From the NCBI GenBank assembly GCA_905182985.1, contig CAJJDN010000011.1, positions 310,001 to 374,000 on the forward strand: a stretch of 64,000 nucleotides of DNA. The letters run 5' to 3'. Every line of letters begins with the position of its first letter. Positions within the stretch are counted from its first letter, which is position 1. The DNA is from Paramecium sonneborni. Taxonomy: Eukaryota; Ciliophora; Oligohymenophorea; Peniculida; Parameciidae. Under the pieces are notes generated by a model, which made no database searches, was not told where the DNA came from, and saw only the letters and a list, made by a program, of their open reading frames with translations. A program made the position numbers and the translations under genes. Below, piece after piece: positions 49,085 to 62,900 of this stretch.

Positions 49085-50025
49085 ATGAAATTTGATATCT
49101 TATTCGTCATTCTAATACTGACAGTGTCTACATATGCCTAAGATGATGAAGATTTCATAATCGATTCTAATAGTGCATATGATGAAACAGATGCTACAAG
49201 ATATTGGTATTTCTGTGCTGCTAGTTACTGTCATCCTAATGTTATAATAGATTGGTCATGTACAACTCCATGTAGTAAAACACCTTATATGGATGATGTT
49301 TAAATATTTGTTAATTCTACAAATGAAAATGCAGGATTTTCAGGTTATGATCCTAAACATAATGAAATAATTATTGTTTTCAGAGGAACTCTTCCTTGGT
49401 CAATTAAAAATTGGCTTGAAGACATTAATTACATTAAAACTTCTTATCCATATTGCACAAATAATTGTCAAGTTCATAGGTTAACATATATAATTAATAT
49501 TTAGAGGATTCTTTTATTCATATATGGGCATTCATGATTAAGTAATAAATGCAGCTAAAAGATTAACAACTAAATATCCTAATGCTAAATTAGTAGTGAC
49601 TGGACATAGTTTAGGAGGAGCTCTTGCTACTCATGCTTTAGTTACTCTTACAGTTAATGGATTCAAAATAGATCATTTTTATACTTATGGATCACCAAGA
49701 GTTGGGGATTCTGCATTTTTCAATTTTGTCAAATCAATATATCCTGCTGCTAAATTTAGAGTGACACATGATCATGATCCTGTACCTCATTTACCTATGG
49801 AAGTTTAAGGATTTCATCATATTAATACAGAAGCTTATTATAAAGATTTTCTCATCTTTCATAAAGAGTATTATTTATAAAACTAATTATAGTGTTAAAA
49901 TTTGTAATGATGAATACAAAGAAGATTCAAAATGTTCAAATCAAAATCTTGTTGATTTAAGTGCAGATGATCATTGCAATTATTTAGGATATAATTTAGC
50001 TATTGGAGTCCTTGTTTGCTAATGA
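49085..50025 (+). CDS. Secreted class 3 lipase
   Basis: 296 residues after two introns: 49480-49504 (25 nt, begins GTT) and 49868-49892 (25 nt). A signal peptide is clear ([18 protein letters not shown]). The alpha/beta-hydrolase blocks follow: [47 protein letters not shown] with the nucleophile Ser near residue 166, [24 protein letters not shown] with the Asp and [10 protein letters not shown] with the His. Multiple Cys suggest disulfides in the secreted or phagosomal enzyme. Several similar triacylglycerol lipases are known in ciliates. It starts 36 bp after the thiolase stop. Confidence 0.93.
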
Positions 50026-50065
50026 TTTTACATAATACAAAAATATTAATATATAGTTAATTTAA

Positions 50066-50326
50066 TCAAAATTATTAATCACTTTATATATGCATTTATC
50101 TCCGTCTATTCAGCAAGCCATTCTATTCTACACTATTTAATAATGGAACTTATATGTATTTATTATCTTCCTCTACTACATAAAATAATTTTCCATCTTT
50201 ATTTCGAAATAATTTCTTTTTAATATCGTCTGGTAAGGTTGATGAAGTTTTTAGTTTCAACCTTTTCTGTATCATTTATATTGGTTAACTTGCTTCTCCT
50301 GCCTATTTCGAAGAACCACAACCCAT
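50066..50326 (-). CDS. Small MGCGSS protein, possibly myristoylated
   Basis: Single exon, 86 residues, from ATG 50326 to TGA 50068-50066. It begins MGCGSSKQAGEASQPIQ, which fits an N-myristoylation signal (Gly2, small residue at 6) with Cys3 for palmitoylation. The rest is short: KKKLFRNKDGKLFYVVEEDN then a basic end. It could be a small membrane-anchored signalling protein; no family recognised. Converges with the lipase gene 40 bp away. Confidence 0.6.
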
Positions 50327-51430
50327 CTATTTTTCTAACCAATTTTACTCTTGATTAAATATAATATAACTTTCATAAAGTTGTTAAATGACATGTTTTT
50401 AATTTAATATACCCCATTTTACTATAAGTATCACTTTTTTGTTCTTCTTACTTTAAAAAATCTAAGAATATGTTCAAGATACTCAAGACTTAAACTTTAA
50501 ATTAATAATTTTATACTAATTATAGTACTTCCTTGCATTTATATTTATTTCCAACTTATATAAGAGGAAATTTAATTAATTTATATAATTTAAAATATAT
50601 TAATATTAGTGAGTTAATTCAAATTATTTTATTCTTTAAATTGAGAATCATAAGAATTTTTATCAGATTATAATTCCATATAATTTACATATTTCTAACA
50701 AAGATATATTAATAAAAATCTTCATAATTAAAAAGACTCATTTTTAAGAATGCTGAATTTAATTTTTTTATTATAATAAACATTTTACTAATAAAATTAA
50801 AGGTTACTTAAAAGAAATTTCGTTAATCTATATTTACACAATGTATACTATCATATTGAGACAGAAATGATAACCAATGGATTAAGTATTCAAGTATTAA
50901 AGTTAATTTTAACAATATATGTCTAAGTTTGCAATTTTTCACAAATTTGTCTTAAAGCTTGAATTAGTATACTTATTTATGAATAAGTTTGTTACGTAAT
51001 CATAATTTTAATTAGTTCCTTATATAAAATCGTATCGACAAAGTATCTTGAATTTTTCCATCAGACATTTTGAAATAATTTTTGACCCTTGGCTAAATTT
51101 TTAAATTTAAACCAAATCTATTGAATCAAGATTTGCAGATTAATAAGACGAATTATTAATCATTTAAGTATCCATATATTTAAATGATGTAATTATTGTT
51201 GATTCATACAAAATCCTATTCTTAAATATGGGTAAAAGATTTTAAAAATAGATTTTCAATAGATTTTTAAGCAATTGATTCTAAAAAATTTTTATGATAG
51301 ATTTAAAAACTTTTTAGTGGACAAAGAGTGGCAATACTATAAAGTAATATAATAATACTAGTTATTGATTTAATAAATAAATAATTGATTATTTTTATTA
51401 ATTTTTAATAGCTAATACAATTAGAGTAAT
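50327..51430. other. Gene-poor stretch
   Basis: About 1.1 kb with no supported gene on either strand, unusual in this dense window. Short frames are broken by TGA. It is a candidate for a decayed gene or an unresolved intergenic region. No repeat or RNA gene recognised. Confidence 0.4.
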
Positions 51431-51439
51431 AATTAATAA

Positions 51440-52110
51440 TATCCATTAGGAATTATTTATGAAATCAGTAAGAATGAGAATGAACCAGCCAAATTTTATA
51501 AAAATGTAAAATGTGTTGTTTGTGCTTAACTTATTGAAGATAAAGTTTGTATGGCTTTGGTAACTATTTCATTTATTATAATGCTGAAAATTACACTAAA
51601 TCTATCGAATTTCATAAGCAAAATCTTCAATATTTTGATCAAGAAGATCTGTTTATAGGATTAATCTAAATAATATTATAAATTTTTAAGATTCAATTAA
51701 ATATTCTTCATTTACTTTATTATGGACTTAAAAGAGAGATGAGGCTGATTCTCAATGTATTTGATATTGTTAATAAGGATTAGTTTATTCGAAATTTAAA
51801 TAATATTAATTAGCTTATAAAAATTTCCACTATTTAGTATTAAATTAATAGTAAAGAATTTGTATAAATTAGCTAGAAGATTAAAAAATCATAACCTATT
51901 ATTAGATTAAATATTAAATTTAATTAAAATATCAGAATGTTTACAAAGATTTACTGAAAATTAGACAGAAAATTTATGTTCCAGATTAGTATTTTAAACC
52001 TCATATATTTAGTTTTTCAATTTTATAAAATTGATCTCCTTTTTTTGTCTCTAAAATTAAGATCTTTTAAAATCTAAAACCTTACTCCTTAATATAATAT
52101 TATGATGATG
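51440..52110 (+). pseudogene. Possible TPR-protein remnant
   Basis: From about 51440 the plus strand reads EISKNENEPAKFYKNVKCVV and DKVCMAL, then, one base out of frame near 51560, GNYFIYYNAENYTKSIEFHK, which is a good TPR-type helix pair. If one G were present after TTGG the two parts would join. Beyond 51700 the frame becomes poor and meets TGA. It looks like a decayed gene, or a real one with a sequence error. Low confidence. Confidence 0.3.
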
Positions 52111-52161
52111 AACAACATAAAAAATTTTAAAGAATTAAATTATTTATTTTATTATTAATAA

Positions 52162-52873
52162 ATGAATTAAGCTTCAAATAAAATTTCAGCTGAAGATTGG
52201 CATCATAATTAAAACAATATTGTAATACCAAAAGCTAAAATGAATGAATTAGTTCTTAATTTTTTTATTGTTGAGGGTTATAGAGATGCAGCAATAGAAT
52301 TTTCTAAAGAAGCTGGAATTTAATGTAATATTTAAATATTTATAATTAAAGTATCTAACAAAGAACTTGATAAAATGATTGAGAGAATTGAAATTAAAAA
52401 AAATATATTAAATGGGGAAATTGATTCTGCTTTAGAAAAAGTATCTATGAGCAATAATAAATAAATTCTTTTTAAATTAAAAATGCAAAAACTAATAGAA
52501 CTAATAAAAAATAATGAATTGGATTAGGCTATTTCATATGCCTAAAATTAAATAATTGAATTCTTAAAAGATTAAGTATAAATTATAATTTAAGTAGCCT
52601 CATCTAATTGATGAAACAGAAAAAGCTATGTCTTTATTAGCTTACAAAGACCTCGGAAAATGTCCTTTAAGTCATTTGACTCAAAATTCTCAAAGAATTA
52701 AGGTAGCAAGCGAAGTCAATTAACAATTGTTTTAAGACTCTTAAGGAAATGAATAAGCAAAATTAACAATACTAATGAAAATCTTATAATGGGCTTAAGA
52801 AATATTGAATTCTAAACTTGAATATCCTTGTCTAATAGATATATCTAAAGGGTAATTCTCAAAAGAATAATGA
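52162..52873 (+). CDS. GID8: GID8 homologue (CTLH complex, LisH-CTLH-CRA)
   Basis: 220 residues after two introns: 52325-52351 (27 nt, AAG) and 52576-52597 (22 nt, TAG); the sum divides by three. It starts with ISAEDWHHNQNNI and the LisH motif MNELVLNFFIVEGYRDAAIE. The CTLH part follows (IERIEIKKNILNGEIDSALE, KMQKLIELIKNNELDQAISY), then the CRA part KAMSLLAYKDLGKCPLSHLT, RIKVASEVNQQLF and LMKILQWAQEILNSK. GID8/TWA1 is a core subunit of the GID/CTLH ubiquitin ligase, which in yeast degrades gluconeogenic enzymes. Length and order fit the family well. Confidence 0.93.
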
Positions 52874-52921
52874 CTTAATATTAAGAAATATATTTTTTTA
52901 TTTTTTAATATCTTCTATTTC

Positions 52922-53215
52922 TCATAATTAAGGAAATCTAAGTTTGAATAAACTTATGGCCACATTAGAAATTTCTTTGGCTCTATCATTCAACCAATCC
53001 ATTTGATCTTATGTTTATGCAACTTCTGCGAACTTTCTTGCAAATCTAATTTATGTAAATGATTCAATTTCATTAAATTTAGCCTAATTAGCAATATGAA
53101 TTACCAACTCTTCATAATAATTATAAATATCTTAAGCTGAATAGTTATTTGCAAGAACATGATCGAATCTCTTTATTGGACTGACATATTTTCTTATGAT
53201 TTCTTCAAACTTCAT
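52922..53215 (-). CDS. Small unknown helical protein
   Basis: Single exon, 97 residues, ATG 53215 to TGA 52924-52922. It begins MKFEEIIRKYVSPIKRFDHV and continues as amphipathic helices (NYYEELVIHIANQAKFNEIE, WLNDRAKEISNVAISLFKLR). It resembles a small helical-bundle protein; family not recognised. Converges with GID8, 48 bp away. Confidence 0.6.
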
Positions 53216-53996
53216 TTATTTATTAAAAAAATAATCTAATTTGGTTAAATTAATTATGAAACTCAAACCTTCAAATTAAATAAAACTATAGATAATATTA
53301 GTAAAATACTATAAATTTATCTAATCTATATGCCCAACATCAATTTAAAATATTTTTGTAGATTTTTTATATCATATAAGATAAATAAGTCATAACATTT
53401 GACCCTTGTCTTAATAACTTTATTAAACAACCCAAAATAAATTTTTAGTTCTTAAATTTTTTGATCATTATTTTGGTGAGTTCAAAAAGAAAGCATATCA
53501 TTTATTAGAAATAATTAAATAGGCTTCATTATTTTTAATTGTATTCCACACAATAATTTGTTAATTATTTAAGTTTTCTCAATAATTTTTATTAAATTTC
53601 ATCTTTTTTGTACAACATTTTTATCAATTTTATATCACATAATTATAGAATTTTCTTTTAATAAATGTAAAAATTCCATAATTTGATCATCATACTCTTT
53701 AAAGCAACTGTGAATATGGCAATTTAAAAATTAAAAATATAACGTTATATAATATTTTTATAAAAGTCAAATAAAGTAATTTTTTTCATTTTTATTTATT
53801 GACTTTATAGTCTTATTGTTTTTTATTGATAACAAGCTCTTCATTATCATTAAATCAAGAAAAGAGCAGCATTTGTAAATTTTTTTTTATCTTGTAAAAT
53901 ATTCTATTATTATATTAATAGAAGATGAGAGAAAAAAAAGATTGATTATATTAATTAAATAAAAATAATAAATTAAGTGAATTAAAATGTAATAAG
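53216..53996. other. Intergenic stretch
   Basis: About 780 nt of AT-rich sequence with no convincing open frame. It separates the small gene at 53215 from the 3' end of the giant anoctamin-like gene. Confidence 0.4.
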
Positions 53997-56900
53997 TCAA
54001 AGGAACTCTTCAATTTTTGTTAAGACTAATTTAGTAAATTGATTATTTTAATTAAATAACTAAAAAATTGATTAGGCCTATTATTATAAAATAGATATTT
54101 ACATCAATTAAAATATTTACCCCAGTCATATCATATGGTGATATTTTTAAAACTTATTTCATTAATTAAGTTGGCTCATTTCCTTGATACATTTCGAATA
54201 TATCAACAGTAATTTTTTCAGTTTAATCTAAAGTTTTAACATATTATAATAAATTTAGTTCTAATTATTAACTATCTAAGCTATTTTCAAAAAGTTGTAA
54301 TATTTTTTTATTAAATTAAAATAGAGCTCGAATAATTTCATAGATTTCTAAGCGATTAATGTATTCCAATTCCATTAACAATGCTGTGTATTTTTTAAAT
54401 AAATCAGTCAAAAGAGGTCTTAAAAGGGCTTATTTCATAAAAAAAAAACCTTTTAGAGGATGTTTATTTTAATTAAACCATTCTAACAATTCCTCTTCTG
54501 CTTAATCAATAAGAATCAATGCTGTAGAAATTTAACCTAATCTTACAAAACAATCAGATAGTTATAAAAAAAGTTATGGAAATAAGTAGTGACATGTAGA
54601 TTAATAATTTTTGCCTAAAATTTTATATCCAATCATGGCTTTTTCAGCAGATTATATGCTCCAACTTAATAAAGTTGTTTAAGTTATGCCTTTAGTTGTA
54701 CTTTCGTATATGCCAATAACATAATTTAAAACATTAATTTATTAAGTCATTTTAGTGTTTTCATCTTCACTTAGTTCATTTATAATTATTAATTAACTCA
54801 TTTTTTCTTTTAAACTATTCCTTTAATTTACATATGTATATAGCTAAATTATAATATTTAAAAATTACTTATCTTTCTGAATTTTTATAAACTTAATTTA
54901 AAATCAAAGGAAAATATTCTGATTTTGAATAACATAAGTATAATTATGATAAAACTTTAAAGAGATTGTTTAATGTTGTAGTTTCTGATATATCAAATAA
55001 AAGCTTAAATATTTCATTTATTTTTGGATATTTTTAATTTTCATTTTAAAGATTAGTAATAATATCTATGTAATAAATTAAATTTTCTTGGATGAATTAA
55101 GTATCAATAAGGTAAAAATATTGATCATCTGTTTCTTCAGAATGGATTTCAATTAATTTAACATCTACAATTGATGATAAAAAATTCACATTATTTTCAA
55201 TAACCTATGATTATTAAAATCTAGTCTTACATAACTTGATTAATTGGTTTACTTTAATACAAAATTAGATTAAATTTTTATAGAATACAAATAATCTAAA
55301 ATATTTAAAATAAGAGGTAAAGCTAATTCATAATCTTGCATATTGATATAAAATCTAACTAAAATATTTTTAATAATCGCTGAATAAGCAGTATTCTGTT
55401 TAAATTCTATTTTAATAAATCTTAAAATAAAGATTAATAATTACTTTTCAATTTCTTCTAAATTAATATTTCCTTAAGTTGTATGTAAATATAAAAGATA
55501 TAATTAATAAATGCTTTTTAATTTATCATAATAAGAAGGTAACAATTTAAAATTCTTAAATTAATCTTCTAACATATCGATATTAAATTAAATATCTAGA
55601 TGAAAGAACTAATTGTAAATTACATATTATAAATTTAATAAATTATCTGAAGTGAGATTTCTAAAATCATTTTTTCTTTTAAATAGTCTATCAAAAGGTT
55701 CTAAATGAAACAATTTTTCTTCGTTTACTTTTATTTACATTAATAATAAATCATCCTTAAAGGAAGGATGAGCATAATCAAAAAGACAAACGTTATATTC
55801 TATTAATTTATAAGTTTATAAAATTATGATTTCTGCTAAATCCTTACGATCGAGAGCGATATAATATTAAATAATTGCTAAGACAATTATAGATGGTTTT
55901 AATTATTCATTATATTTATCTATTAAAAATTTTAATTCATCTTCTTCATTTTATTCTGTTTCAACAAAGTTCCTTACAAAAAAATAAGAGCTTAAAATTT
56001 TATTAACTTGGTTTGGTTTTGGATCAGATTTGAGTTCCTTAATATCAAAAGCTTTCATTCTAATCTATGAAACTTTAACTTTTTTAGCATCTGTTTCAGA
56101 TTAACAAGATGCTTATTTTAAAGCCATTTCCCCTAACAATAATAAATTTGAATCTTCTGCCATTATATTTTCAAAGTGTTTTTTCGAAAAAGTAAAAAAT
56201 AGAGATAAAATATAAAACAATCTAAATTATAATAATCCTTTAGAATGAAACCAAGAATCTGATTCAATTGAGACTTCATTATGGAGATGTTGTAATCTTT
56301 TTATCAAACTATTATTTACAAATTCGCTATTAAGATTCTTAATAATAATTTATTTAGGATCTAATTATTTATGAAGTGGCACATAATTATCTATATGAAG
56401 TAATTAATGAATGGTTCTTAATTCTAATAAAAGATATGGTAAAGTTTACTCTTTTTAGTTTAATAACCTAACCAATATTTATCTATTTTCTAATGATTAT
56501 TCTAAAACACTATAAGATATTAATTATTTCCACATTAATTAGAAATTATCAAATATTTCAAGTTTTGATGGAATAAAAAATGATTATTCTATCCATTTAT
56601 TCATACTTATAACAATGTATTTTCCAATTTCACACTCTTTATTAAATGTTATATAATCTTTAGGTATTTCATATCTCTAAATGATTTTTAATTAAGCAGA
56701 GAAATATTCATACACTGGTGAATTAATTTTTTCTTATAAAAAGTCTATATAATTATTATGAAATGTTTCTTTTCCTCCATCAAACCATACTATTAATTGT
56801 AAATATTTATAATATAATAATTGCAAACAGTAATTAGGAGAATCATCAAATTCTTTTTAGATTTCAAAGTTCTCTTATTAAGCAATTTTTAATGTTGCAT

Positions 56901-59900
56901 CTAAAGTGGGAGATTATTAATTAAAATTAAATTAATTTGGTGTAAGATCATCTGGTTCTTCAATAACTTGTATTATTTTTGTTTAAGATTAAATTATCCT
57001 TGTTTAAGTATTTTAAATATCCTCTAATATTTAAGCTGAATAACCAAAATCCTAATTAAAATAAAGATATAATGAATGTAAAGCTTAAAATTATAAACAA
57101 TAGCGTTATAATTCTTTTTTTACTTTAATAATTATTTTTATATGAGTAGGATTTTTTCTAATGTCTTAAATTAATTTTAATCTGTCTTTTGATTATAAAT
57201 CTATTTAAGAATTAGATCTTGTTAATTTTCTTCTTAACATAATTTTCTATTCTGTATTAGTTAACTATTCTAATTTTACATTAAGTGATAATTATTTTAT
57301 TAAATCATCTAAACTTTCAACTGATCTAGTCAATGCATGATAGAGCATTTCCAGATCTTATATGAAATTGAATTTCATTTATAATAAAGTTCCAAATTTG
57401 ATATAAATTATTAATAAAACATTAAAAGTGAAAGATATATCAGAATGACTAGTCAAAATTTTGTATTAATGTGTAACAAAATAATGATAAAAACCTTATT
57501 CAATTGAAGTAGCAGATGTAAACTAATTATAACTCAATTATTATTCTATTATTTTTATTTCTTCTAAAGCATCCTTAAATTATTTCATTCTAAAATTTAA
57601 ATTAATTTAATGTATTGAGAGAGTTAAAAAATCTTTAAAATCATCCGTTTTATTTTTCTCTTTAATCTTTATCTCATCCTCAATATCAATTTCAGCAAAA
57701 CCAGATGTTAGAGGTATTCTATTGAGTAAATCATCTATTTATACATCTTCATATATCATTTATTAAAGTATTAATTTTAAAGGATGAGATATGTTGATTT
57801 TTTGAAATCCAGTTATAGCATCAGGCATTGGTTTTAATAAAATCATTTCAATTATAACCTATGCCAAATTAATTAAGTCATCGTCATCATTATGATTAGA
57901 TCTGAATAATATATATGTTCTTTGATGTAAAATAAAACTACTTAAGTTTATATCTCCACATTTCTAATGTTTAATAATTCTTAAACAAGCATGTAAAAAT
58001 TCATATATCTCATCTAATTTATATTAAATACCATGAACTTATCTATATTTAATTACTTATTTTAAAGTTATCTAAGAATATATATTATATTTTATAACAC
58101 AATATCCTTTTATATAGAAATCATCAACTTAATCAACTAAATTACTTAATCGAATATTTAATTCTCCATTTAAGTAAATTACACCATAACTCTCATAATC
58201 ATCCCTTTAATATTTAAATTATTATTCATGTCTTATTTATAAGAATTAAATTAAAAATTTTTTACCCAACTTATCTTTACTAATCCAAGTTGTATTATTT
58301 AATTATCGTATCAACTTAAAATGTTCTATTGGAAACAATTCTTCTTCAAAATATTACATAGAAAATTATTATAACTTTTAGTATTAATGATCAAATATAA
58401 ATGTATCCCTAAAACTATCCACAATAAATGTAAAAACATCAGATTTCTTTTTATTAATGTAATAGTCTATAATATTGAATTGTCTAGTTGAAAGGGGTAT
58501 TTCATATTTATCTTTCATACTTTGAATATTAAAATAAAATACTTATATTATAATGATAGATATCCTTTAATTAAAGTATCTAGTCCTAGATATTAAATCT
58601 TTTATGGATCTCCTAAAGATTTTGAAAGTTTATCTTTTAAATCTGTTTCCCCTTTTATTTTTTCTATAAGTTTTGCTTTAGAGAGATAATCTAAAGCAAT
58701 TTTTAAAGAAGGTTCTTTTTAACATTATCTTCTATATTAACTAAACCAAACTCCTTTTATTTTTAATAATAAAACCTTTCTACTATATAACCAAGTATGT
58801 TTATTTATATAGCTTTTTTATTTTATTTTTAAGAGACTTAATTCTTCAATATCTTCTTTTATATTTACATGAGTTGTATTTTTTTTAGAATTCTAAAGTA
58901 ATTTAAATTCTTTTCTAAATTTGTTTTTAGCTTTTTCTTTATATAATTCTTAGATTGCATGTTGATTCTTTTTAAATATTTTTAATTTTCTAAAATCAAG
59001 ATTTCTAAAATATAATGTTTTTCTTTTCATATACACATATCTACAAGCAATTCTTAGATCAGACCAAATTAATTTATGGTTGTTTAATAGAATTTTTTAA
59101 TATAAAAATTCTTAAGCTGAATATAACTTTTTCTTGTCTTATCTTTTCCATTTTTTTATTTCGAAAATTTAATTGTTTTTTCTTCGCTAAAAATATTTTG
59201 AAATTGTTTATTATTACATAACTTAATCAAAAAGTGAACTTAATTATCTATTTACATTTTATTTTTATTCTTTTTTATTTTCTTTATCCTCTTTACATAT
59301 TTTCTACTTTGAGTATTTTTCTTCAAATGCAATACTTAGATTTTTTTTAGATTCTTAAATTTTTTGAAAAGATCCTAGAGGTATTTTTTAAAGAGATTCT
59401 AAAGGAATTTTTGTAGAAGATCCTTAAACTGTTCTTCTTTTTTAATTATTTTCTAAATATTTTGTTGATTTTATTTAATTATTATTATCAATAACTTTTG
59501 TAGATCTACATTAATTATTATCTATAGCTTTATTTGATTTTAATTTATCCTTTTTTGATAATTCACAAAATTTCTCCATATAATTAAGATCAAAATGATC
59601 TAGCAGTTCATCTTCCGAACTTATGGTTTCAAAATCTCCTTTAATTTGAATATTTGATGAGCCGAAAACTTTAAATAAAGGAAATTTCTTTAAATTCTCT
59701 TGGCTTTTCATCTGAGCCTTAGCCTAAGTTTTTTAAAATTATTCAATAGTACTTTTAATTAAATATTTTTATCTTTTTAAAAACAAACCTAATTCAAAAG
59801 GAATCTATCCAAAAATTCCATTTATAATAAAATTCATCATGAAATTACTAATTAGAAATGTTAAATAAATTAATATTAATTCATTTCCATACTTTAAACT

Positions 59901-62900
59901 ATAATCAATAATCATTTAACCTGTATTAGTTAGAATGCAAACATAATTAATAAGTTCTAAAATACTATTCCAAACTCCTAAAGTTGAATTATTTTAAGGC
60001 CAAGGTCTCTAAAGATAATAAATAAATTTAGCTTTATCTGCTTGCATTTGAGCTATATTTTAAACCCAAAGTAAAAAGAAACTAAAAGGAAATGTATAAC
60101 CAAAAATAGATAATAAAGTATTTTGTAAAAATATTTCCATATAATCTTCTAAAGTACCATATCTTTCTTAACTTTTAGCATAAGATTATCTATTTGATTA
60201 TTCCTCTATATATTTATTAATATCAATATTATCAAAAGTATATTTAAAAATTGGAATCTTCTTAACATAATAAAGTAATTTCATAATTTTGAATGTCTTG
60301 AATACAAAAACCCAAATAATCATTGTTGCAAAATGATATTAAACATGATCTGAACAATTTGTTTCTTTACAATATAAATCAAAAGGTCCATTTAAGAATG
60401 CAATTACAATTAAAGGTCCTACATAAGAAACAAAATATAAAATGTATTTTTTCACAATAAAACTTTCTTCATAATCCTTAACAGATTTTTAATTTTCAAA
60501 ATCTGTTAAATGAATTGCAATTATATCATAAACTTTATCTAAACATTAAATAATAACAATATTTATAGAAGCTGTGACAAGAATTTCAAAAAATCCACTT
60601 TCTAATGATTTATTATTTTAAAATTATGCCTTTAAAGTAGTTGTAAGTATGTATAGACCAATCATTATTGCTGCATATAATCCAATAATAAATAATAATG
60701 TAGAAGTTGCAAAGAATGTTCTTGTAAATAGTTCTAATTAATTAATTCCTATCGAATTCATATAATCATTTTCTATAGATCGTTTATAACTTCCAATAAA
60801 ATTGCTTCTTTATTTAGAGATTTCTTCTTTTCCTGATTAACCAAATTAAATATTAAAAATCAACTGTTTCTTTTACCATAGTACAACAAATAAATTTGTC
60901 CATTAGATTTATAGAAATGCAAATATTATTCTTAATAAATAATAAAGATCACTTTCACTATCTTATATAACCCATTAAATTAAATTGCATGCCAAAGCAA
61001 TAAAAGCTATCTTCAGTAACATTTAAGTATAATAAGTTGTGTAGTAAAAATAGAGACCTATTTTTTCACCATAGTATTCACAAATTTAATTAATAGGAGT
61101 ACTCCAAGGTTTAGTTATATTGAATGCCCATTCAAATTCTAAATGATACATTTTCTTTCTATAAAAATCTTCTTCTAAAATATCTTATTATTAAATAGTC
61201 TAATGTCCAAATAATTCAAAATGATCATTTACACAAAATAAAGATGATACAATCTTTTTACTTATTAAATCATTCATCTAAAATAATGAATTTATAGATT
61301 ATTCTACTAATTTTAAACGTTCTGAAGAAGAAAACAATGATATTTTTTTTTCTTCATTAATTTAATATTTACACCAACACATCTTATGTTAATATTTCAT
61401 TGTTGTAGAACAAGTTTTAGTTGGTTTTGTGAAAATAACATATGAATCTAATCTTTCAAAATGTATTAAATCCCAAAAATTAAATAGTACCTTTCCATCT
61501 GTATTAGCTACTTTTAAGGCTTCTTCAAATATTCTAAAATATTTTTATGCTAATCTTTCTTTTTTAAATAGTTTTATTAATTTAGTTGTTATTTTATCAG
61601 TATTAACAAGAAATCTTGAATATTCTTAAATAACCTAAAATACATTCTCTTATATTTTTTTAATTTCTTATTAATGAAACCAATTTTATTTATCCTTGAT
61701 GTTTTATTTGGTTAATTTTTTTACTTATTCATTTTTACTATTTCTGATTATGTATAATTCGTAAGGAGTTAATTATTTATTTATTAAAGCTGCTATATCA
61801 CTATTAATTGCATTCTTTATTCTAATACTTCTTAATTCTTTTTCAAGATGAACCAGATACTAATAATATGCAAACCATTATACATCCGTAGGATGTTCAT
61901 CATCATCTTAAATATCCATTTTACCATATTAAAATAATTAATTGCTTATTCTACTTTAATTTACTTCCCTAGCAACTCTTTTAAAATTTATATCTTAAAT
62001 TAAATGAATTATCTTAGGTCTTAAATAAAGAAACATATCACTTAAATCATCATAATCATCTGGTTTCCATAATCTATTATTTAATCTTAAAGGTCTAAAA
62101 CTTGTATCCACTGGTTCTAAAGAAAATAAATCAGAAAAACAAAAATTTAACTTTTTTTTCATTTTTTATTTTTCAGCCATCGTTTTAAGATTTTCTTCAG
62201 TAGCATATAATTTACAAAATATATATTTTCCATCCTCTGAAATTGAATTGTATACATTATATCCAGTTAATATTAATTAAACAACTATAATATTTCTCAT
62301 TAAAGTAAGAAAGTCTGCTGTATCTTATTGAGTTCGAGACCATTTTCCATTTGAAAAAGTTAAAAAACCACCATTTTTCATTTTTCTTGGTGTAATCCTT
62401 TTTAAAATATTATAATCCACATCCAATAGTTCATTTAATTTTTATCTAATATTAGCTATTTATTCAGATTTATTCAATAACTCTTTAAAATTTGAAGTTA
62501 ATTTATTCATTTTATCAAATCTCTATTGATTAGTATTTTAATTATCTGTTTATTTTTTTTGAATAGTCTCATATATTGGTTCATTATTTTCACTAATTTA
62601 TTAATGAATGTTATCTAATAAATATAAATCTTAATGAGTAGCTTTTAATTATGAGTTTTAAGTAAATGCAAATCTTACCTTTAAATTTTTGTTTGGATCA
62701 AGATTTGTCAAAACTCCTTCTATTGCTTTAAAAAATATTTTGTTTTCAATATTATTTCTATCTAATTTCAAAATTCTTTCAATGAATAACATTGATTCTA
62801 ATGCTGTCATTGTATCATATGAATCACATTATTTAAAATCAGGATTAGGAAATCTAAATTTAATATAAAAGTGAATACCTTAATATAGCATCTGGTAACA

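Noticed and set aside
56163..58518. A gene starting at the Met codon 56163 (MAEDSNLL).
   Set aside because: The frame is open and protein-like on both sides of this codon, so it is an internal Met of the giant gene.
58518..59257. Separate gene starting at an ATG near 59257, 59219 or 58518, downstream of the anoctamin.
   Set aside because: The upstream anoctamin frame is continuous through these sites and has no TGA, and the 23-nt intron at 58542-58520 joins the parts in frame. A 30-nt intron at 59034-59005 that I first used proved unnecessary after recounting bases.
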